Origin: Candidatus Pygmaiobacter gallistercoris
GTDB lineage: Bacteria > Bacillota > Clostridia > Oscillospirales > Ruminococcaceae
Length of the DNA: 11,153 bases
Direction of reading: 5' to 3'
Assembly (NCBI GenBank): GCA_019113125.1
Contig: DXIA01000048.1
Coordinates: forward strand, 1 to 11,153
In this document: piece after piece, positions 6,603-11,153 of the stretch
How positions within the stretch are numbered: the first letter of the stretch is position 1
How the letters are laid out: every line of letters starts with the position of its first letter
Translations under genes and position numbers: made by a program
Notes under the pieces: model-generated
What the model saw: only the letters and a program-made list of their open reading frames with translations
What the model was told of the DNA's origin: nothing
Databases searched by the model: none

Positions 6603-6617
6603 ACCCTCGCAGAAAAA

Positions 6618-6681
6618 CTCATATAGTCCCGCAGTATGGGCGGGAGTTTCTACGGGGCGGCCCATTCCGCCCCACTATGAG
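6618..6681 (+). promoter_or_regulatory. Purine riboswitch aptamer, guanine type
   Basis: The three-way junction is complete. P1 pairs CTCATA (6618-6623) with TATGAG (6676-6681). P2 pairs CCCGC (6628-6632) with GCGGG (6640-6644) under the loop AGTATGG. P3 pairs GGGGCGG (6654-6660) with CCGCCCC (6667-6673) under CCCATT. The junction strand GTTTCTAC (6646-6653) is the conserved ligand-pocket segment of the class. The specificity base, equivalent to C74 of the xpt aptamer, is C6675 (in CACTATG), which pairs with guanine; adenine switches have U there. The junction base equivalent to U51 is also unchanged, which argues against the 2'-deoxyguanosine subtype. L2 GG and L3 CC can form the usual loop-loop contact, although L3 is one base shorter than common. 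Confidence 0.95.
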
Positions 6682-6722
6682 CGCTGGCGCCGGCAGAACT
6701 GCCGGACCGGCGCTCTTTTTTT
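6679..6722 (+). terminator. Terminator in the expression platform of the guanine riboswitch
   Basis: GAGCGCTGG (6679-6687) pairs with CCGGCGCTC (6707-6715), and after a small internal loop CCGGCAG (6690-6696) pairs with CTGCCGG (6699-6705) around AA. Seven T follow (6716-6722). The first three bases, GAG, are also the end of P1 in the aptamer, so P1 and the full terminator compete for them. The AGGAGG of the next gene lies directly after the T-run. Confidence 0.9.
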
Positions 6723-6737
6723 GAGGAGGTTACCTGA

Positions 6738-8105
6738 ATGGATTTCGATGTTATTCTGATCGGCGCCGGTCCCGGCGGGATCTACTGTGCCTATGAGCTA
6801 TCCCGTCTCGCCCCGCAGCTGCGGGTCGCGGTCTTTGAGGCCGGACACCCGCTGGCGCGCCGCCGATGTCCGATCGACGGGGTGCGGGTCAAGAGCTGCG
6901 TGGGTTGTCCGAGCTGCTCGATCATGAGCGGATTCGGCGGCGCCGGCGCCTTTTCCGACGGCAAATACAATATTACCAACGACTTCGGCGGCACCCTATA
7001 TGAGCACCTTGGCCGGCAGCAGGCGCTGGATCTGATGCGGTATGTCGACGAGATCAATCTGAACCACGGCGGCGCCGGCACCAGGCTCTACTCCACCGCC
7101 GGAACCCGGTTCAAAAAACTCTGTATGCAGAACGATCTGCGGCTGCTGGACGCCTCGGTACGTCATCTCGGGACCGACATCAATTATATCGTGCTGGAAA
7201 ATCTCTATGCCGAGCTCAAGGAAAAGGTGACCTTCTTCTTTGACAGCCCGATCAATGAGATCAAGCGGACCGGTGAGGGGTATACTGTGATCAGCGGCAC
7301 ACAGCGGTTTTCCTGCCGTTTCTGTGTGGTCTCGGTCGGCCGCAGCGGCAGCCACTGGATGGAGGAGGTCTGCCGCCAGCTCGAAATCCCGACCCACAGC
7401 AACCGGGTGGACCTCGGGGTGCGGGTCGAACTGCCCGCCGAGGTTTTCTCCCACCTGACCGACGAGCTGTATGAGAGCAAGATCGTCTACCGAACCAGCA
7501 AGTACGAGGATCTGGTGCGGACCTTCTGCATGAATCCCCGCGGCGCGGTGGTCAACGAGAACACCAACGGCATCATCACGGTCAACGGCCACAGCTATGA
7601 GGACCCGGCAAAGCAGACCGACAACACCAACTTCGCGCTGCTGGTCTCAAAACGCTTTTCCGAGCCGTTCAAGGACTCCAATGGCTACGGCGAGTCGATC
7701 GCCCGGCTGAGCAACATGCTCGGCGGCGGGGTCCTGCTGCAGCGGTTCGGCGACCTGATCCGCGGCCAGCGCTCGACCCAAAAGCGGATCGAGGAATCCT
7801 TTGTCACCCCCACCCTCAACGCCACCCCCGGCGACCTGAGTCTGGTGCTGCCCAAACGGATTCTCGACGGGATCATCGAGATGATCTACGCACTGGACAA
7901 AATCGCCCCCGGCACCGCCAACGAGGACACCCTGCTCTACGGCGTCGAGGTCAAGTTCTACAACATGGAGGTCGAGGTAAACGAAAACCTTGAGACCCGG
8001 TACGACGGCCTTTACATCATCGGGGACGGCAGCGGCATCACCCACTCCCTCTCCCATGCCTCGGCCAGCGGCGTTCATGTCGCCCGCACCATCGCGGCCT
8101 GCTGA
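6738..8105 (+). CDS. FAD-dependent dehydrogenase-like flavoprotein (COG2509 type), under a guanine riboswitch
   Basis: The 455-residue product opens with a dinucleotide-binding fold, VILIGAGPGGIYCAYEL (GAGPGG at 9-14) and a closing acidic residue in VFEAG (Glu34). A cysteine-rich block follows, with Cys44 in RRCPIDG and CxxCxxC at 54, 57 and 60, leading to GFGGAGAFSDGK at 65-76. The C-terminus has the second FAD contact, GLYIIGDGSGITHSLSHAS, near 427-445. These match the uncharacterised FAD-dependent dehydrogenases of COG2509. Cofactor binding is well supported; the substrate is unknown, and whether the cysteines hold a metal centre or act in redox chemistry is open. AGGAGG (6724-6729) precedes the ATG at 6738. 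It is a single-gene transcript with its own promoter, riboswitch and terminator. The guanine switch suggests a link to purine metabolism or reduced flavin/nucleotide balance, which is inference. Confidence 0.9.
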   Translation: MDFDVILIGAGPGGIYCAYELSRLAPQLRVAVFEAGHPLARRRCPIDGVRVKSCVGCPSCSIMSGFGGAGAFSDGKYNITNDFGGTLYEHLGRQQALDLMRYVDEINLNHGGAGTRLYSTAGTRFKKLCMQNDLRLLDASVRHLGTDINYIVLENLYAELKEKVTFFFDSPINEIKRTGEGYTVISGTQRFSCRFCVVSVGRSGSHWMEEVCRQLEIPTHSNRVDLGVRVELPAEVFSHLTDELYESKIVYRTSKYEDLVRTFCMNPRGAVVNENTNGIITVNGHSYEDPAKQTDNTNFALLVSKRFSEPFKDSNGYGESIARLSNMLGGGVLLQRFGDLIRGQRSTQKRIEESFVTPTLNATPGDLSLVLPKRILDGIIEMIYALDKIAPGTANEDTLLYGVEVKFYNMEVEVNENLETRYDGLYIIGDGSGITHSLSHASASGVHVARTIAAC

Positions 8106-8116
8106 TCTTAGAAACG

Positions 8117-8157
8117 AAAAAAGACGGCGCAGTCTTTCAGCTGCACCGTCTTTTTTT
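8117..8157. terminator. Bidirectional intrinsic terminator between the flavoprotein gene and the ABC operon
   Basis: AAAAAAGACGG pairs with CCGTCTTTTTT and GCAG with CTGC, separated by one C-A mismatch, around an 8-nt loop (8133-8140). It lies 12 bp after the flavoprotein stop and 30 bp past the end of the convergent ABC operon, and has A- and T-runs on both sides. Confidence 0.9.
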
Positions 8158-8186
8158 GGTCTTCTTGAAAATTTGGGCCTGTCCTG

Positions 8187-8900
8187 TTAGCCCTCTGCCT
8201 GTTTGGTGCGGATCATCGCCACCGTCGCGGCAAGGGCGGCCAGCGTGAGAAACAGCCCGGCCACGGCGAGTGTGACCGGTGTGAGGGTCAAAACAAAGCT
8301 GCCCAGCAGATTGCCCGCGCGGGTGAGCAGGGTGTCCTTTCCCTTCGACGCATCGATCATCCTCGGCAGCACCAGCGCACCGAGCATCCAGATCCCCCAG
8401 AGCGTCCAGCCGGCGCGCCAGCCAAACCGGGCGAGCAGCGCCCCGATGAACCCCGCAAGAACCGTTCCGCAGACCGGAAAGCTGAGAAGAAACAGCGGGT
8501 GGAGCAGCACCGATGCGACCTGCTCTGCTGCGGCGCGCAGTGTATCATCGGCCGAGGCGGTACAAAACTCGATCCAGCTGAGCAGCAGCAGAACCACCAG
8601 AGCGAGCAACAGGGTGAAGATCCCCATAGAGTAGCCGCCAAGCATGAAATTGGTACGGGTGCGGCTCATCAAAATCGCACGGTTGAGCCCGATCACGAAC
8701 TGCATTGCGATGGTGAAGAGCACCGCGCCCAGCCCGAACGCGCCGAAGATCGCCCCGAACGGGAGCCATTCGTCCTCCTTTGTGAAGAACAGAATCCCCA
8801 TTGCGAGCAGCCGCCCAAACAGAAACCCGCCGAGCACAAACCCCATCTCAGCCGGCAGATTGCGGCACTGCACCCGCCATTCTCTGCGAATTGCATCCAT
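8187..8900 (-). CDS. Hydrophobic ABC transporter permease-like protein (second membrane subunit)
   Basis: This 237-residue protein is the last gene of the GntR-ABC operon. An N-terminal cytosolic stretch (MDAIRREWRVQCRNLPAE) is followed by about six membrane segments: 18-39, 46-71, 86-108, 130-157, 163-180 and 199-228. No signal peptide, catalytic motif or nucleotide-binding site is present. I recognise no named family with certainty; the size, topology and position after an ABC ATPase gene fit a half-permease of a YtrB-like exporter. The ATG at 8900 is preceded by GAGGAGG and lies 17 bp after the stop of the previous permease gene. A much longer overlapping frame reaching 9560 runs antisense-like through the upstream permease in another frame and is not used. 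Confidence 0.8.
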   Translation of the reverse strand: MDAIRREWRVQCRNLPAEMGFVLGGFLFGRLLAMGILFFTKEDEWLPFGAIFGAFGLGAVLFTIAMQFVIGLNRAILMSRTRTNFMLGGYSMGIFTLLLALVVLLLLSWIEFCTASADDTLRAAAEQVASVLLHPLFLLSFPVCGTVLAGFIGALLARFGWRAGWTLWGIWMLGALVLPRMIDASKGKDTLLTRAGNLLGSFVLTLTPVTLAVAGLFLTLAALAATVAMIRTKQAEG

Positions 8901-8917
8901 GTCTCTCTTCCCTCCTC

Positions 8918-9595
8918 TCAGGCTTTGACCGCCGCGCGCCGAAAGAATCCCCAGCAGAGCGCGGCGACCACTCCGCCGCAGACCAACAGGAGCCCTCCGA
9001 TCGAGACGAGCGGCAGCGCAGCCATCCAGCGCAGCAGCTGATCCAGCGCCTCTCCCCAATCCTCTCCGGCGACCATTCCGACGAAGAAACCGCTGAAACT
9101 GCAGAGCACCAGAATGCCAAATGCGTAGAAAAGCATCCCCCATTTTCCGTACCGATAGGAGAGCAGCCCGCAGAGCTCGGTCAGCTGAGCAGCAAAGAAC
9201 AATCCGCCGAAGAGGGCGACCGGCGCGCCGGCCATCCCGGCGTTCCAGAGCCCCGCCAGCAGCACCCCCACCGCGGCGACCAAGCCCCCCGCCGCGGCAA
9301 AGCAGAGATCTGCCAGTACCCGCACCAGAAAGACCCCTCTGCGGGTCGTCCCGAGCAGCAGATAGAGAAAGGCCGACTGGGGATAAAAGTTGAGCGAAAG
9401 TCCAATCGCAATCAGCAGCCAGCTCGCCGCCGCGAAGGGGCCAAAGCAAATCACCACCGTCTCGCCAATCGCGTCCACCGGCGCGCAGAAGATGCAGCAG
9501 AGGCAGAGAAAGGCGGTGAGGCCCGCTGCTCCGGCAAGGCTGAGGGTCAGCGGTTTCCATTGACAGCGCAGATTGTGCAGCACCGTTTTTCTCAT
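8918..9595 (-). CDS. Hydrophobic ABC transporter permease-like protein (first membrane subunit)
   Basis: The 225-residue product has about six membrane segments (16-38, 46-70, 93-116, 124-146, 152-174 and 190-217) and short polar loops. The start of segment 3 carries GTTRRGVFLVRVLAD, which resembles the cytosolic coupling region seen in ABC-2 type bacitracin-resistance and Ytr-like permeases. The ATG at 9595 overlaps the TGA of the ATPase gene by 4 bp (ATGA at 9595-9592), so the two are translationally coupled and probably work together. Its substrate cannot be told. It shares topology but little obvious sequence with the next gene; the two could form a heterodimeric membrane channel. Confidence 0.82.
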   Translation of the reverse strand: MRKTVLHNLRCQWKPLTLSLAGAAGLTAFLCLCCIFCAPVDAIGETVVICFGPFAAASWLLIAIGLSLNFYPQSAFLYLLLGTTRRGVFLVRVLADLCFAAAGGLVAAVGVLLAGLWNAGMAGAPVALFGGLFFAAQLTELCGLLSYRYGKWGMLFYAFGILVLCSFSGFFVGMVAGEDWGEALDQLLRWMAALPLVSIGGLLLVCGGVVAALCWGFFRRAAVKA

Positions 9596-10500
9596 CTTCC
9601 GCTCACCTCCATCGACGGATCGCCGCAGACCGCGACGAAGAGCTGCTGCAGGCTGAGTGGGGCAACATCCACCGCCCGTCCCGCCAGCTGATCCCGGATC
9701 TGCCGGCCCGGTTCGGTTGAGACGTAAACGGTTTTTGCCCTGCCCATCCGGTCGGTGTGGTAGACAGTCAGCCCCGCACAGGCGGCATCCACCTCATCCG
9801 CCCGGCCGCTGACCGCCCAGAACCGGGAGACCAGCTCGTCGGTATCCTCCATCAGCCGCAGCCGGCCCTCCTGCAGGATGATCACCTTCTCAAACAGGCT
9901 TGCCGCCTCCTCGATGATGTGGGTCGAGATGACAAATGCCCGCCCGGTCTCGGTCTGGTCCTCGAGCAGCAGTTGGTAGAACTTCTCCCGCGCGACCACA
10001 TCCAACCCGGCCACCGGCTCATCCAGAATGGTGATCTCGGCCCGGCTTGCCAGCGCGACGACGATGGTCACCATCGAGAGCATCCCCTTGCTGAGCTTGC
10101 CGATCCGCTTTTTGACATCCAGCCCGAACGCGTCAATCAGCCGCTTTGCATATGCCTCGTCCCAGTTCGGGTAGTAGGCGCGGGCGATCCGCAGGTACTC
10201 CCGCACCTTGTAGGCCGCGCTGCCGAAGGTGTTGGCCGGGTTGATCTCGCGGGAGAAACAGAGGTGGTCCAGTGCGCTCTGGTTCTCCCAAACCGGCGCC
10301 CCATTCAGGGTCACCGTCCCGCTGGTGGCGGGGTTCTGGGCGGTGAGGATCGAGAGCAGGGTGGTCTTACCCGCCCCGTTGCGCCCGATCAGCCCGTAGA
10401 TATGCCCCTGTTCCAGCTGCAGGGTGACCTCTTCCAACACCCGCTTTCCGCCGTATTCCTTGCAAATGTTTTCACAGCGCAGCACCATTGTCTCGCTCAT
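9592..10500 (-). CDS. ABC transporter ATP-binding protein (YtrB-like)
   Basis: This 302-residue ATPase powers the transporter formed with the two membrane proteins downstream. Motifs are in order: Walker A GRNGAGKTT at 39-47, a signature LSKGM at 136-140 (a variant of LSGGQ common in this subfamily), Walker B ITILDEP at 156-162, D-loop AGLD and the switch histidine in STHIIEE (His194). The segment YYPNWDEAYAKRLIDAFGLD near 109-128 is typical of ATPases that follow GntR/YtrA regulators. Residues after about 225 form an accessory C-terminal domain. The start is the ATG at 10500 with GGAGG 5 nt upstream; a TTG four codons earlier is less likely as it lies within that site. It follows the regulator gene by 24 bp. 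Confidence 0.93.
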   Translation of the reverse strand: MSETMVLRCENICKEYGGKRVLEEVTLQLEQGHIYGLIGRNGAGKTTLLSILTAQNPATSGTVTLNGAPVWENQSALDHLCFSREINPANTFGSAAYKVREYLRIARAYYPNWDEAYAKRLIDAFGLDVKKRIGKLSKGMLSMVTIVVALASRAEITILDEPVAGLDVVAREKFYQLLLEDQTETGRAFVISTHIIEEAASLFEKVIILQEGRLRLMEDTDELVSRFWAVSGRADEVDAACAGLTVYHTDRMGRAKTVYVSTEPGRQIRDQLAGRAVDVAPLSLQQLFVAVCGDPSMEVSGR

Positions 10501-10524
10501 AATTTCCTCCAAATCACTTTTGTA

Positions 10525-10905
10525 TTAGTTTTGGCCCTCTTTCGCCCGCGCACGGCGGATCATCTCGAGTAGTTCCTCCTCGGTGATCGAAAGGCTTTCC
10601 GCCTCCTCCACCAATCCCCGAACATACCGGTCATAAAAGTTTTGCTTTCGCTTTTCGATGATCTGCTCTTTCGCGCCCTTTGCGACAAACATGCCAATCC
10701 CCCGCTTTTTGTAGAGAATGCCCTGATCCACCAGCAGATTGATCCCCTTCGCGGCGGTCGCCGGGTTGATGGTGTAGGCCCGTGCCAGCTCGTTGGTGCT
10801 GGGCACCCGCTCTTCCTCCAGCAGGATTCCACGCAGGATATCCTCCTCGATCTTCTCCCCGATCTGCAGATAGATCGAACGCTCCTCCGACAATCCGAGA
10901 TTCAA
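10525..10905 (-). CDS. GntR family transcriptional regulator, YtrA subfamily
   Basis: This small repressor-type protein of 126 residues has an N-terminal winged helix (about 10-76): SIYLQIGEKIEEDILRG, VPSTNELARAYTINPATAAKGINLL with the recognition helix, and the wing GILYKKRGIGMFVAKGA. A short charged tail replaces the large effector domain of other GntR proteins, which marks the YtrA type. I propose a TTG start at 10905: GGAGG lies 7 nt upstream and the N-terminus then matches the family (MNLGLSEERSIYLQ). An in-frame ATG at 10920 would add five residues but would place this ribosome binding site inside the coding region. It is the first gene of the ABC operon and probably controls it through the dyad over the promoter. 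Confidence 0.92.
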   Translation of the reverse strand: MNLGLSEERSIYLQIGEKIEEDILRGILLEEERVPSTNELARAYTINPATAAKGINLLVDQGILYKKRGIGMFVAKGAKEQIIEKRKQNFYDRYVRGLVEEAESLSITEEELLEMIRRARAKEGQN

Positions 10906-10944
10906 ACGCTCCCCTCCCATCCGTTCCGGCTTTTGGTTCAATTG

Positions 10945-10964
10945 TTCATTACTTGTGTAACTAA
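10945..10964. promoter_or_regulatory. Candidate operator (inverted repeat) for the GntR regulator
   Basis: On the minus strand TTAGTTAC and GTAATGAA flank a 4-nt ACAA centre, giving the dyad TTnnTTAC-N4-GTAAnnAA. It touches the -10 element and covers the expected start site, so a bound dimer would block transcription. YtrA-type regulators usually repress their own operons this way; binding here is inference. Confidence 0.5.
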
Positions 10965-10992
10965 CTATATAACATTTTGTTTTTTCTGTCAA
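10964..10992 (-). promoter_or_regulatory. Sigma-A promoter of the GntR-ABC operon
   Basis: On the minus strand a perfect TTGACA (10992-10987) is separated by 17 bp from TATAGT (10969-10964). The leader before the regulator gene is about 50 nt. Confidence 0.85.
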
Positions 10993-11022
10993 GTGATTTG
11001 GAGACAAAAAAACAGGGCAGAG

Positions 11023-11153
11023 TTAGGTGTGGCAGAATAAGAAAACAACGCCGTAAAAAGGCCGCTTTTGCGCGGCTGCGGCGTCAAAACGTCTCGACAA
11101 CCACAAAGGGTGCCTTCGACGTTTTTCCTTGCACCCGCATCAAAATCGACCTT
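11023..11153. repeat. MITE-like repeat, copy 3 (right end cut by window, internally deleted)
   Basis: The left terminus TTAGGTGTGGCAG and the following 60 or so bases match copy 2 (5035 onward) almost exactly, including the GCCGC/GCGGC hairpin and its T-run on the minus strand (11055-11076). Further in, two hairpins present in copies 1 and 2 are missing. The GTC...GAC hairpin is reduced to GTCTCGAC at 11091-11098, and the perfect 10-bp hairpin is replaced by TTCGAC between GGGTGCC and GTTTTTCC. The GGGTGC/GCACCC pair that enclosed it is kept. The element starts about 30 bp upstream of the -35 box of the GntR operon and continues beyond the window. Confidence 0.85.

Noticed and set aside
6618..6681. 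Adenine or 2'-deoxyguanosine specificity of the purine riboswitch.
   Set aside because: The pocket base is C (6675) rather than U, and the junction strand keeps the standard GTTTCTAC sequence, so guanine is the simplest reading.
8187..9560. 457-codon minus-strand frame that would fuse the second permease to an upstream extension.
   Set aside because: The part beyond 8900 is an out-of-frame reading of the first permease gene. The ATG at 8900 has a good GAGGAGG site.

Overview
The window looks like chromosomal DNA of an endospore-forming, GC-rich member of the Clostridia, probably in the Oscillospirales. That placement is inferred from the spore genes, GC-rich codons, AGGAGG-type ribosome binding sites, housekeeping-type TTGACA/TATAAT promoters and a purine riboswitch; no marker gene fixes the genus.

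Layout, left to right. Positions 1-313 hold copy 1 of a MITE-like repeat that abuts the 3' end of purA (minus strand, AMP synthesis). A purA promoter and a possible forespore promoter share the gap before spoVAC-spoVAD-spoVAEb (plus strand), the compact clostridial set for dipicolinic acid channel function. A bidirectional terminator separates spoVAEb from the convergent rpsT (ribosomal protein S20). Divergent from rpsT is gpr, the germination protease that degrades small acid-soluble spore proteins. Spore loading and germination are therefore served by two neighbouring plus-strand units.

Copy 2 of the repeat (5035-5383, complete) follows gpr and abuts the 3' end of a minus-strand gene for a family 2 glycosyltransferase fused to a GtrA-like membrane domain. 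Divergent from it, a strong promoter leads into a guanine-type riboswitch with an intrinsic terminator, which controls a COG2509-like FAD-dependent dehydrogenase. A second bidirectional terminator separates that gene from a minus-strand operon: a YtrA-type GntR regulator, an ABC ATPase and two hydrophobic permease-like proteins. The operon promoter carries an inverted repeat that may be the regulator's own operator. Copy 3 of the repeat starts just upstream and runs off the window.

The most unusual material is (a) the repeat family: about 350 bp, 28-bp terminal inverted repeats, a chain of perfect hairpins, a built-in terminator, and a copy in which two hairpins have been neatly excised; and (b) the guanine riboswitch on an uncharacterised flavoprotein, with an expression platform whose direction of control is not obvious.
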